In this document: piece by piece, positions 25,892-34,600 of the stretch | How the letters are laid out: each line of letters opens with the position of its first letter | Numbering within the stretch: position 1 is the first letter of the stretch | NCBI GenBank assembly: GCA_963720885.1 | Contig: CAVRGW010000002.1 | Location: forward strand, 62,001-126,000 | DNA: 64,000 nucleotides | Direction: 5' to 3' | Source of the DNA: DATLLN01 sp963720885 | Lineage (GTDB): Bacteria; Actinomycetota; Thermoleophilia; Gaiellales; JAICJC01 | Notes under the pieces: generated by a model | The model's input: only the letters and a program-made list of their open reading frames with translations | The model's database searches: none | What the model was told of the DNA's origin: nothing | Translations under genes and position numbers: made by a program

Positions 25892-26971
25892 GTGCGATTG
25901 ATACGCACACTGGGCGCCTGCGCGCTCACATGTGCGGCACTCGCCGCCGGCGCCGGAAGCGCCGCTGCGAAGAGCACGCCGCAGCCCGTGGTTGTCATCA
26001 ACCACGTCGACAATCCGCGGGGGCTCGCCTTCGCCTCCAACGGCACGCTGTACGCCGCGGCCGCCGGGCGCGCCGGCACGCAGTGCCTCGCTCCGGACGA
26101 GTGTGTCGGGCTGACCAGCGCGGTCTGGAAGCGCTCGAACGGCAAGAACAGCCGGCTCGTCTCCAATCTGCCGTCGGCGGGTGGCAAGGACGGCTCGTTC
26201 ACCGTCGGCGTCGACGGCGTCTCCGTCGCTCCTGACGGCAGCGTCTTTGCGATCGAGACGTCGGCCGGCCAGGACGGCCTGCCGCCGGGCTTCCCGCCCC
26301 GCTGGAACACGCTCGGGCACCTGCTGCGGATCTGGCCCGACGGCCGGATCACGAAGGTCGCCGCGATCGACCAGTACGAGTGGGATCACAACCCCGACGG
26401 CGCACAGCTCGACTCCGACCCGTACGCCGTACTCGCGCTGTCGGCCCACCGGCAGCTGGTCGCCGACGCCGCTGGGAACGACATCCTGGAGGTCGTCGAC
26501 GGCAAGATCTCGACGTTCGCCGTGCTGCCCAAGAACCAGTGGGGCGGCGAGGCGGTGCCGACCAGCCTGGCGAAGGGCCCCGACGGGGCGATCTACGTCG
26601 GCGAGCTGGGCGGCGAGGGCACCAAGGCAGGCGGCAGCCGTGTCTGGCGCATCGTGCCCGGACACAAGCCGGCGGTGTTCCGCACCGGCTTCACGGCGAT
26701 CACCGGCATCGCGTTCGGCCGCAGCGGCGCGTTGTTCGTGACCCAGCTGACCCATGACCCGGTCAACTTCACGCCCGACGGCGACGTCGTCCGCGTGAGC
26801 CCGAGCGGGGCACGCACGCATCTCGGCTCAGGCCATTTGCAGTTCCCGGCCGGCCTCGCCATCGGCCCGAGCGGCGGCGTGTACGTCTCCAACTGGAGCA
26901 TCCTGCCTGGCCACACGCCGGCCGACGGCCCGTTCGGCGGCGCGAACGGCCAGGTCGTTCGTCTGCCCTAG
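25892..26971 (+). CDS. ScyD/ScyE-family secreted beta-propeller protein
   Basis: A 359-residue protein with a signal peptide (LGACALTCAALAAGAGSAAA). The mature part has repeated propeller blades such as NPRGLAFASNGTLYAAAAG, VSVAPDGSVFAIETS, LAKGPDGAIYVGEL, ITGIAFGRSGALFVTQL and PAGLAIGPSGGVYVSNW. The blade pattern and GHLLRIWPDG match ScyD/ScyE-like proteins. These are extracytoplasmic and mostly uncharacterised outside scytonemin clusters, and no such cluster is present here. GTG 25892 follows AGTAGGGGG. It ends at a strong bidirectional terminator. Confidence 0.78.
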   Translation: MRLIRTLGACALTCAALAAGAGSAAAKSTPQPVVVINHVDNPRGLAFASNGTLYAAAAGRAGTQCLAPDECVGLTSAVWKRSNGKNSRLVSNLPSAGGKDGSFTVGVDGVSVAPDGSVFAIETSAGQDGLPPGFPPRWNTLGHLLRIWPDGRITKVAAIDQYEWDHNPDGAQLDSDPYAVLALSAHRQLVADAAGNDILEVVDGKISTFAVLPKNQWGGEAVPTSLAKGPDGAIYVGELGGEGTKAGGSRVWRIVPGHKPAVFRTGFTAITGIAFGRSGALFVTQLTHDPVNFTPDGDVVRVSPSGARTHLGSGHLQFPAGLAIGPSGGVYVSNWSILPGHTPADGPFGGANGQVVRLP

Positions 26972-26985
26972 CGGGAGCGCGGAAT

Positions 26986-27020
26986 CTGCTGAGCCGGGCG
27001 CACGACGCCCGGCTCAGCAG
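26986..27020. terminator. Bidirectional terminator, perfect 15-bp stem
   Basis: CTGCTGAGCCGGGCG pairs perfectly with CGCCCGGCTCAGCAG around a 5-nt loop. It lies 14 nt after the ScyD-like stop. The stop codon of the convergent small secreted protein (27014-27016) is inside the right arm, so the stem serves both genes. Confidence 0.8.
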
Positions 27021-27400
27021 TAGTAGCCGAGGCTGATCCGGCGGACGGCAACCGAGCTATAGCCGCCGAACCGAACGCGTACCTGATAGGCGCGGTCGGA
27101 CTGCCGGGTCAGGGTCGCCTTCGGGTAGTCGCCGTAGGCGGTGACCGAGGAGACACGCACGCTGGGAGTGCCCTTCGGCGTACAGTCGAGGCGAAGGCCG
27201 TAGGTGAGCGTGACCTCGCTGGTTGAGCGCCAGCAGGTCGTGGTCAGCACACCCGCCGCACCGGCCATCGAGCAGGACTTCGACGCAGCCCGGGCATCCG
27301 TGTCGGTACCGGAACTGAGCGACATCTTGTAGTTGCACGACGCGTACGCCGCTGTGGGCAACGCGAGCAACAGGAGGATGGGGAGCAGGAGCCTTCGCAT
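27014..27400 (-). CDS. Small secreted cysteine-containing protein
   Basis: A 128-residue protein with a clear signal peptide (MRRLLLPILLLLALPTAAYA) and a beta-rich mature part with five cysteines, the last as the C-terminal residue (LGYYC). The sequence alternates polar strands (EVTLTYGLRLDC, YQVRVRFGGYSSVAVRRISL). No family is recognised. A GATCCCCCGCCCGGG element lies 60 nt upstream in sense orientation. ATG 27400 is chosen because the signal peptide starts there. Confidence 0.65.
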   Translation of the reverse strand: MRRLLLPILLLLALPTAAYASCNYKMSLSSGTDTDARAASKSCSMAGAAGVLTTTCWRSTSEVTLTYGLRLDCTPKGTPSVRVSSVTAYGDYPKATLTRQSDRAYQVRVRFGGYSSVAVRRISLGYYC

Positions 27401-27460
27401 GAGCGTGAAGCGCGCTTGTGCGCTTCTCTCACGATGTACCACGACGTGACACGTTCCCTC

Positions 27461-27476
27461 CCCCGGGCGGGGGATC
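27461..27476 (-). repeat. GATCCCCCGCCCGGG element upstream of 27400
   Basis: On the minus strand GATCCCCCGCCCGGGG lies 60 nt ahead of the small secreted protein gene. On the plus strand the same bases supply GGGGG just ahead of ATG 27478 of the GGDEF/HD-GYP gene, so it could act for either gene. Confidence 0.5.
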
Positions 27477-27477
27477 G

Positions 27478-29304
27478 ATGATCCACCGATGGGTGGGTCG
27501 GGATTCACCCGGACGGGTCGATGAGTGTTGCATGCCGCACCAGCGCGGTCCGATTCCCCTGCCCCGGCCAGTCCTCCACCGTCTCGCGAACCGCCGGGCC
27601 ATGGTCCCGATCTCGGCGATCGTGATCATCATGCTCGCCGTGCTGGCCACCTGGTCGGCCCGGACGATGACGCGGACGGCCGCCGACGTGCGCCGATCCA
27701 CCGAGATCTCGGACGCGTATCAGCAGGCCCGTTACGCGCTGGCACAGGAGCAGGAGGCAACGCTGTTCTACCGGCTGACGGTGGACCCCACCGTCCGGGC
27801 CCGGGCCCACCGTGCCGCCGACGACCTGACCTCCGCGCTGGCGGTCACACGCCGCGAGGGGACCACCGCCGACCGCTGGCTGGCGACCGACGTCCTGACC
27901 ACGAACCAGCAGGTGCTGACGCTGATCGACGACGTGATCGCCGCCGTCAACCAGAACCGCGCCGACCGGGCCGAACGTGCGAACAACGATCTGGCAACCG
28001 CGCTCCCCGACCTGCTGCGGCGGCTCGACCGGGCGGCCGCCGCCCACCAGCGGAAGGTGGCTCAGGCGCATGACGAATCCCGCAAGGGCGAGCGGGTGAT
28101 GGTCGGCGTCACGGCGTTCGCGTTCGCGCTCGGCCTGCTGCTCGTACTCGCCTTCGCCACGGTCGTCCGCTACCGGGAGCAGCTCGAGGCCGCCCGCTCA
28201 GCCGAGGTGGCCCGGCTCCGTTCGGCGGCGTTCACCGACAACCTGACCGGCCTCCAGAACCACCGGGCATTCCAGGAGGACCTCGAGCGCCGGCTGAGCG
28301 CTGACGATCCGTACGTGTCGCTGGCGCTGATCGACCTGGACGGGCTGAAGCAAGCCAACGATCTGCACGGCCACCAGGTCGGCGACGAGTGCCTGATCGC
28401 GCTGGGGGCGGCGATCAGCATGGCCGCGGGCGACGGCGACGGCGCGTATCGCGTCGGCGGCGACGAGTTCGCACTGCTGCTCGACGACTCCGGCGCCGTC
28501 GAGGCGCTGAACGCGGTGCAACGGCTGCAGGCGACGCTCGGCCGGACGCCGTCGGGCCTGGCGGTCGCCGCGACCGCCGGTGTCGCGCAGGCCGAGGCAG
28601 GCTGCGATCGCACCGGCCTGATGCGCCGCGCCGACCTGGCGCTGATCCAGGCCAAGCGGATGAACCGCGGCGCCATGATCTACACGCCCGACCTGGAGCC
28701 GATCCTGCAGTCGCCGAACGAGGCCGAGGAGTCGCGCCACCGGGCGACGTTGGCGACCGCCCTCGCGCGCGCCGTGGACGCCAAGGACGCGTACACGCAC
28801 AGCCACTGCGAGACCGTCGCCGAGCTGTGCGCGATGATCGGCCACGAGCTGGGCCTGGACGCGGCCCATCTCAGCCGGCTGCGGCTCGCGGGCCTGCTGC
28901 ACGACGTCGGCAAGATCGGCATCACCGACTCCATCCTCCACAAGCCGGGGCCGCTGACCGCGGAGGAGTACGAGGTGATGAAGGCGCACCCGAAGCTCGG
29001 GCACGACATCGTGGTGGCCGCCGAGCGGCACGAGGAGGCGCGCTGGATCCTGCACCACCACGAGCGGATCGATGGTGCCGGCTACCCCGCTGGGCTGTCC
29101 GGCGACCGGATCCCGCTGGAGTCGCGGATCATCCTGGTGGCCGACGCGTTCGAGGCGATCACCGCCGACCGGCCCTACCGGCAGCACCGAACCGTCGACG
29201 AGGCGATCATGGAGCTGCGGCGCGCCGCCGGGACGCAGTTCGATGCGCGCTGCGTGGCAGCCCTGGAGCGCGCGATCGGCCACCGCGGCCTGCTCGCCGC
29301 GTAA
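27478..29304 (+). CDS. Membrane GGDEF and HD-GYP c-di-GMP protein
   Basis: A protein of about 608 residues. Two membrane helices (VPISAIVIIMLAVLAT and VTAFAFALGLLLVLAFA) flank an extracytoplasmic helical domain. A GGDEF domain has the intact active motif RVGGDEFALLL. An HD-GYP phosphodiesterase domain follows with LLHDVGKIGI, LHHHERIDGAGYP and ADAFEAITADRPYR. It can therefore make and break cyclic di-GMP in principle, possibly controlling the polysaccharide genes (inference). ATG 27478 has GGGGG five bases ahead; ATG 27532 is the alternative. Confidence 0.85.
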   Translation: MIHRWVGRDSPGRVDECCMPHQRGPIPLPRPVLHRLANRRAMVPISAIVIIMLAVLATWSARTMTRTAADVRRSTEISDAYQQARYALAQEQEATLFYRLTVDPTVRARAHRAADDLTSALAVTRREGTTADRWLATDVLTTNQQVLTLIDDVIAAVNQNRADRAERANNDLATALPDLLRRLDRAAAAHQRKVAQAHDESRKGERVMVGVTAFAFALGLLLVLAFATVVRYREQLEAARSAEVARLRSAAFTDNLTGLQNHRAFQEDLERRLSADDPYVSLALIDLDGLKQANDLHGHQVGDECLIALGAAISMAAGDGDGAYRVGGDEFALLLDDSGAVEALNAVQRLQATLGRTPSGLAVAATAGVAQAEAGCDRTGLMRRADLALIQAKRMNRGAMIYTPDLEPILQSPNEAEESRHRATLATALARAVDAKDAYTHSHCETVAELCAMIGHELGLDAAHLSRLRLAGLLHDVGKIGITDSILHKPGPLTAEEYEVMKAHPKLGHDIVVAAERHEEARWILHHHERIDGAGYPAGLSGDRIPLESRIILVADAFEAITADRPYRQHRTVDEAIMELRRAAGTQFDARCVAALERAIGHRGLLAA

Positions 29305-29328
29305 CAACGGGGTCAGACCCCTTTGTTC
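29303..29328. repeat. REP-like hairpin, copy 2
   Basis: AACAACGGGGTCAGACCC followed by CTTTGTT lies directly at the stop of the GGDEF/HD-GYP gene. It differs from the copy at 20668 in only a few bases and has the same relation to its gene. Confidence 0.6.
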
Positions 29329-29342
29329 CACGACGCCGCCGT

Positions 29343-29489
29343 CTAGATCAGGTAGTCGCCGACCAGCGCCTTGAACTCACGCGACCGCGTGTAGTCCACC
29401 GGCCGCGAGAGGCGGTAGGCGGACACGGCCACAGGCACGGCGACGGCAGCCGCGAACACGGCCCACCGGATACCCCCGCGATGTCGCAT
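29343..29489 (-). CDS. Small membrane-anchored protein (48 residues)
   Basis: A short frame opens with MRHRGG, followed by a hydrophobic helix (IRWAVFAAAVAVPVAVSAY) and a short polar tail ending in KALVGDYLI. AAGGGGGG lies 3-10 bases ahead of the ATG, a strong ribosome site for this genome. The stop falls 14 nt from the REP-like hairpin. The product is probably a membrane peptide of unknown role. Confidence 0.5.
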   Translation of the reverse strand: MRHRGGIRWAVFAAAVAVPVAVSAYRLSRPVDYTRSREFKALVGDYLI

Positions 29490-29574
29490 GTGCCCCCCTT
29501 GAAAACGGTCAGCAAGATCGGGGTGTGTATCGGCTGTGACGAGATCTGACTAAAGCCCCAATAGCGCCGCGCCG

Positions 29575-30336
29575 ATGAGCAGTTTTGCTATGCGCCGCGC
29601 CGTACTTGTCGTTATCGCAATGCTCTCTGTCTGGGTCGGGTCGCTCAGCTCCCCGCCCGGCACCAGCGGGCGCGTGCTCACGTCGACCCCGGCCGCGCCG
29701 CCCGTGTCACACGCCGAGGGGCCGGCCAGGCCGAAGCCTCTGCGCTTCCTGCTGGTCGACGCCGCCGGTGCAACCGTGCGTGCCTGGCCCGGAGGCAAGG
29801 CGATCGGCACGATGGCCCAGACAACGCCGCTGGGGTCGCACAGCTGGGTCTGGGCGGTCTCCACCACCCCGCGCGGCCGCTGGGGGCGAGTCGTTCTGCC
29901 CTGGCGCCCGAACGGCCAGACGGGCTGGATCGATCTCCGCGGCCGGAGCCTCGTGCGCACCGCGACCTGGGTCAAGGCAGACCTCTCCCGGCGGACGGTC
30001 ACGCTGCTGCGCGGCCGGCTCGCCGTCGCCACCTTCCGAGCCGCCATCGGCGCGCCCTCCACCCCCACGCCCACCGGCCGGTTCAGCGTCACCGACCTCG
30101 TCGCCACGGGCGACCCGTACGGGCCGTTCGGCTGGTACGCCTTCGGGCTCTCGGGGCATCAGCCCAACCTGCCCGCGGGCTGGGGCGGCGGCGATCAGCT
30201 GGCGATCCACGGCACGAACGCGCCGTCCTCGATCGGCACGGCGGCATCGGCCGGCTGCCTCCGCGTGTCTGCCGGTGCGTTGTCCGTGCTGAAGGCACAG
30301 CTGCGGCTCGGCACACCGGTCGTCATCCAGCCCTAG
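29575..30336 (+). CDS. L,D-transpeptidase (YkuD domain), secreted
   Basis: A 253-residue protein with a signal peptide (AVLVVIAMLSVWVGSLSS) and an SH3-like stretch (residues 57-120). The YkuD domain follows: VKADLSRRTVTLLRG, PTPTGRFSVTDLV, and the catalytic His/Cys motif running from AIHGTN to SAGCLRV. It would form 3-3 crosslinks in peptidoglycan or attach proteins to it. ATG 29575 is used; ATG 29590 is equally possible. It overlaps the convergent gene by 4 nt. Confidence 0.88.
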   Translation: MSSFAMRRAVLVVIAMLSVWVGSLSSPPGTSGRVLTSTPAAPPVSHAEGPARPKPLRFLLVDAAGATVRAWPGGKAIGTMAQTTPLGSHSWVWAVSTTPRGRWGRVVLPWRPNGQTGWIDLRGRSLVRTATWVKADLSRRTVTLLRGRLAVATFRAAIGAPSTPTPTGRFSVTDLVATGDPYGPFGWYAFGLSGHQPNLPAGWGGGDQLAIHGTNAPSSIGTAASAGCLRVSAGALSVLKAQLRLGTPVVIQP

Positions 30337-30959
30337 GCGACCGCGCTGGGATGCAGCAGCGGCACAAGCGGATCCCAGCCGGCGCGGAGCAGCTCGACCA
30401 GCGACGGCGGTGTGATCACCTGCATCGGCCCACGCGCCGGCCGCGGACGCCGAGAGCCATAGCCGGCAAAGGACCAGCGCAGCAGCGCCTGACCCAGCAC
30501 CAGGTGCGGCGCCCCGTCCTCGAGCACGAACGCGCCGTCCGGCAGCGACCCGGCCGGCATCGCATGCAGCCGCCGCTCGCGCGTGGCTGGGTCGCGGCGC
30601 TCGGCGTCGAGCTGCGCGTCAATCGCGTCGGCGCCGGCCTGGCCGGGATGCAGCTGCCACCAGACGTCGAGCAGCCGGTTGTAGTCCTCCCGCCGGCAGA
30701 GCGCGCACGCGCGGTGGCCCGCTGCCATCGCGGTGGCATCGTCCAGGAAGAACAGCTCCGTGAACTTCCCGGGCTGCAGCAGCGGGCCGCGCTCCCAGCC
30801 GCGGAACTGCAGGCGGCAGGCGATCCAGCGCCGCGTCGGAAAGCGCTGGCCGATTCGACCGGCCGCATTGTGCAGGCAGCCGCGATTGCCGTAGACCAGC
30901 CCGCGGGCCGGATCGGCGACCAGCTCACCCAGCGGCGTGACCCGGTTCTGCAGCGCCAT
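30333..30959 (-). CDS. Conserved hypothetical protein with CALCRR motif
   Basis: A 208-residue cytoplasmic protein. Blocks that look conserved are MALQNRVTPLGELVADPARG, GNRGCLHN, WIACRLQFRGW, FTELFFLDDATAMAAGHRAC followed by ALCRREDYN, and PLLHPSAVA. The spacing of Cys residues (GCLH, ACRL, CALC) could bind a metal. I believe this is a widespread uncharacterised family but cannot name it. It is followed in the same direction, after 11 nt on the other side of its start, by the cyclase/ATPase gene. Confidence 0.6.
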   Translation of the reverse strand: MALQNRVTPLGELVADPARGLVYGNRGCLHNAAGRIGQRFPTRRWIACRLQFRGWERGPLLQPGKFTELFFLDDATAMAAGHRACALCRREDYNRLLDVWWQLHPGQAGADAIDAQLDAERRDPATRERRLHAMPAGSLPDGAFVLEDGAPHLVLGQALLRWSFAGYGSRRPRPARGPMQVITPPSLVELLRAGWDPLVPLLHPSAVA

Positions 30960-30970
30960 CGCGGCGCAGA

Positions 30971-33710
30971 CTAGCCCTGGCCGACGCCGCTGATCGCGAT
31001 GCGCACCGCCTCATCGACCGGCGTCGCCGCGCCACGGTCGAACGCGGCGTGATACCCCGCCTCGCCGAGCTCCCCGGTCGACCGCTCCTCGACCTGTGCC
31101 AGCACCGGCTGCTGCGGGGGCCAGATGCCGACCCCGCCGCGCCTGCGCACGGCGTCGCTGGCCCCCATCAGCACCGCCGCCGTCCCCGGATCGCCCGTCT
31201 GACCGGCGATACCCGCGGCCAGCAGCAGCGCCCAGGCGAGGTCGCCGAGGCCGCCGCGGTCGTGCGCCGTTGCAAGCGGCTCGGCCAGCAGCGCCCGTGC
31301 GCGGGCGACGTCGCCGCGGAGCACGTGTGCGGTGACCAGCGAGAGCTGGCAGTTGGGCACGACCCGCTGCATGTCATAGGCGAGGACGCGCTCGAGCGCG
31401 CGTTGGAGCAGCACGAGGGCCTCGTCGTACTCGCCCTCCATCACCTTCCAGTCGCCGGCGTTCAGCTCCGCGAATGCCCGGAACTCGCCGGTCAGCTTGT
31501 CGGCGCGGCGCAGCCCGGCGTCGACGTGCCGGCTCGCGGCCTCGTGATCGCCCTCGATCGACGCGACCGCCGCAAGCCCGAACTCGACCTCGAAGGAGAC
31601 CGCCGCCGCCCCGATCGGCTCTGCCATCGCCAGCGACCGCTCGAACCAGCTGCGCGCCGCGGCCGGATCGCCGCCCGCCAGGTGCACCCATCCGGCCGAC
31701 TTCGCCGCGAATGCCGCCGTCGCCGGCGCGCCCGCCTCACTCAGCAGCTCGGTGGCCTCGATGAAGCCGGCCAGCGCTGCCCGGCCGCGGCCGCGGTCGA
31801 GCGCGACCGCACTCTCCGTCAGCAGCAACATTCCCAATGATCCCGGCGTCAGCACGTCGCGGTGCTGAAGCAGCCGGGCGACCAGTTGGTCGGCCATGTC
31901 GTACTCCATCGTCACCTGCCAGACCCAGCCCAGATCGCCGGTCATCGCGGCGGCGGTCTCGTGCTCGCCGCGCTCGGCGTACCGGTCGATGGCAGCGCGG
32001 AAGTTCGCAACATCCGGCTGCAGGCGGCCGATCAGTTGGTAGGCATCCGCCATCCAGGCGAGCTTCACCTCCGACGCCAGCGCCCGGTAGAACTCGGCGT
32101 GCCGATCGCGCAGCGCCTCGCGATCGCCCACCTCACGCTCGAGCGCGAACGAGCGGATCGTCTCGAGCATGCTGAGCCGCGAGACGCCCGGCGACGTCTC
32201 CTCATGCCGCACCAGGCTGTTCTCGACCAGCGACGAGAGGCCGTCGAACACGTCGATGCCGTCCTCGCCGCAGACCTGCTCCGCCGCGTCGTATGTCCAG
32301 CTGCCCTCGAACACCGCGAGCCGCGCCAGCAGCGTCCGGTCGTGCTCGGAGAGCAGGTCGTGGCTCCACTCGATGGTCGCCCGCAGCGTGCGCTGCCGCT
32401 CCGGCGCGTCGCGCAGACCGCCGGTGAGGATCCGCAGCCGATCGTCGAGCCGCGAGTGCAGGGCCTCGGCCGACAGCACGCGCAGCCGCGCCGCTGCCAG
32501 CTCGAGCGCCAGCGGCAGCCCGTCGAGGTCTCGGCAGATCGCTGCGACGGCCGCCGCGTTGGCCTCCGTCAGCTCGAAGTCCGGCCTGACGGCCCGCGCC
32601 CGCTGGAGGAAGAGCTGCACCGATCCCACCTGGGACAACGTGTCGAGTCGATCGTCTTCCGGGACAACAAGCGGTGGAACAGGGTACTCGCGCTCGTCCG
32701 CGATACGCAGGGCAGCCCGAGAGGTGACCACCCATCGCACCCGCGGAGCCACCCGGGCGAGGTCGCCCAGCGCCCCGGCCGCGTCCATCAGGTGCTCGAA
32801 GTTGTCGATCACGACGAGCATCCGCCGGTCGGCCAGATACGCCTTCAGCTGGCCGGACGCCGCGTCGCCGTGAGCACCGGCCACGCCCAGCGTCTGGGCG
32901 ATCGCTGGGATGACGGCGCCGGGGTCGTCCAGCGCTGCCAGGTTGACGAAGTAGACACCGCCCACGAAGTGCTCGACCTGTTCCGCCGCCATCTGCATGG
33001 CGAGCCTGGTCTTGCCCACGCCTCCCGGGCCGGTCAGCGTGATCACCGACGTCGCGGAATCGGTGACCAGCTCGGCCAGCTCGGCCAGCTGCTGGTCGCG
33101 GCCGACCAGCGGCGTTGCCTGCGTGGGCAGATTGGTCGGCCGGTTCTCCAGCGTCCGCAGCGCCGGGAAGCGATCCCTCGAGACCGCCGATCGCCAGGTC
33201 GTACAGGCGCTGCGGATGGGTCAGATCCTTCAGCCGGTGGTCGCCCAGGTCGCGCAGCTGCACGTCGTCCGGCAGGCCGCCGGCCATCATCTCGACGGTG
33301 GTCTGGGACACCACGACCTGGCCGCCATGCGCCGCGGACATGATCCGCGCGGCGCGGTGGACGTCGAGGCCGATGTAGTCCCCAGCGACGACGGCCGGGC
33401 GGCCCGAGTGGACGCCGACGCGGACGCGCACCTCGACGTCATCGGGCCAGGTTGCCGCGGCCAGCCCACGCTGCAGGTCGACGGCCGCCGCGACAGCGTC
33501 GGCCGCCGACGGGAACGCGACGAAGAAGGAGTCGCCCTCCGTCCCCACCTCCACCCCGCCGTGCTGCTGGAATGCCGACCGCAGCACCCGGCGATGCGAG
33601 TGGAGCACGTCCGCGTACCCCTCGCCCAGCATCGTGAGCAGGGACGTCGAACCCTCGATGTCCGTGAAGACCAGGGTGACGTCGCCGACCGGCAGAGCTC
33701 TTGAAGCCAT
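30971..33710 (-). pseudogene. Nucleotide cyclase-domain / NB-ARC-type ATPase / TPR regulator, frameshifted
   Basis: Two overlapping frames make one protein. The first (from ATG 33710) is a class III cyclase domain with LVFTDIEGSTSLL and TEGDSFFVAF; the usual substrate Lys before GD is missing. After GLEG the frame breaks at a CCC run (33176-33178) and resumes as RFPALRTLENRPTN, followed by VGRDQQLAEL, Walker A GPGGVGKTRLA and VVIDNFEHL. An alpha-helical TPR region runs to the stop. Removing one base gives 912 residues, typical for this actinobacterial regulator class. It probably senses through its ATPase/TPR part; target unknown. Confidence 0.78.
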
Positions 33711-33823
33711 CCCCAGGCGATCCTACCCCTGGCTGGGCGCGGGGGTTGCCCCGCCGGCGGGCGTTAGGCGGGTACGCCCGGCAACCGCTTGCCGCCGCCG
33801 CTCGGCGTACACTGGTCGAGTCG

Positions 33824-33897
33824 CGGGACGTGGCGCAGCCTGGTAGCGCACCTGCTTTGGGAGCAGGGGGTCGCGAGTTCAAATCTCGCCGTCCCGA
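33824..33897 (+). tRNA. tRNA-Pro (anticodon TGG)
   Basis: The acceptor stem CGGGACG pairs with CGTCCCG, with discriminator A. The anticodon stem CCTGC/GCAGG encloses TTTGGGA (anticodon TGG) and the T arm GCGAG/CTCGC encloses TTCAAAT. CCA is not encoded. A mosaic region of truncated genes begins directly downstream, and tRNA 3' ends are common integration sites. Confidence 0.95.
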
Positions 33898-34287
33898 CCT
33901 CTATTCAAGCCAAATCTGCGTTCGGCCGGTCCGGGCTTGTGCAAGTGTTTGTGCAAGTCTCTTGCACAATTCGGTCGAGACCGGACGTTAGTCGAGTGCT
34001 CTGGGCGATGGTTCTTGGAGGCTGACCGCCCGACCCTTGCTGGGCGACAGCCTCTCAGTGCTCGCGCGATCTGGCGCACGGTGTGGCTCCGGATTTGTCG
34101 CCCGTACACAGAAGTCACGAAACGTGCGCCGGGCGTCCCCCAGCTGTCGCCTGAGCCTCGCTCACGGACTGGCGTCACAGTGAGGGCAGGGCTCCGCGTA
34201 GTTCCCCGCACTCAGGTTACGTGGCTGCGCCGATGGCCGGGAGTGGTCTTGGTGCGAAGGTTGCTGGCGTGAGTCTTGGTGTCCTAG
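33898..34287. other. Gene-free stretch after tRNA-Pro
   Basis: About 390 nt without a convincing gene. It holds a short tandem element TTGTGCAAGTGTTTGTGCAAG (33938-33958) followed by CTTGCACAA, so GTGCAAG occurs twice with one inverted copy nearby. This could be the remains of an integration region, but no integrase-like peptide is readable. No second copy of the tRNA 3' end was found to define the other boundary. Confidence 0.4.
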
Positions 34288-34521
34288 TTCGGCTCGTTCT
34301 GGCTGGTCTCCGCACTGGCGATCATCGGCGAGGATCAGCGCGCCCACAACCTGATGGAGCGCTTGCTACGCGTCGCCTCGCCGCTCGGTCTCTACGCCGA
34401 GGAGTTCGACACCGAAAGCGGCCGCCACCTCGGCAACTTCCCGCAAGCGTTCTCCCGTCTCGCGCTGATCGAGGCAGCCGGCCGGATCATCCTCGGCGAA
34501 CGGCTCCAGGAGTTCATATGA
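34288..34521 (+). pseudogene. GH15 glucoamylase/trehalase, C-terminal fragment
   Basis: The frame reads FGSFWLVSALAIIGEDQ, then ERLLRVASPLGLYAEE, and closes with GRHLGNFPQAFSRLALIEA and a stop at 34519-34521. This is the conserved C-terminal end of family 15 glycoside hydrolases. An in-frame TAG lies just before it and everything upstream is unrelated, so the gene has lost about 90 percent of its length at a junction near 34286. It marks the left edge of the mosaic region. Confidence 0.75.
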
Positions 34522-34600
34522 GTCGCCACCACACCCGCGCGAGACACGCTCCCCATACACCTTGGACAACACACTCACACGACCGGAAGCGAGGGACATC

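Noticed and set aside
31862..33343. 493-residue plus-strand frame opposite the cyclase/ATPase gene
   Set aside because: It lacks any domain pattern, while Walker A and cyclase motifs are on the minus strand.
33898..34300. Integrase gene next to tRNA-Pro
   Set aside because: No frame shows tyrosine or serine recombinase motifs, and no second copy of the tRNA end was found.
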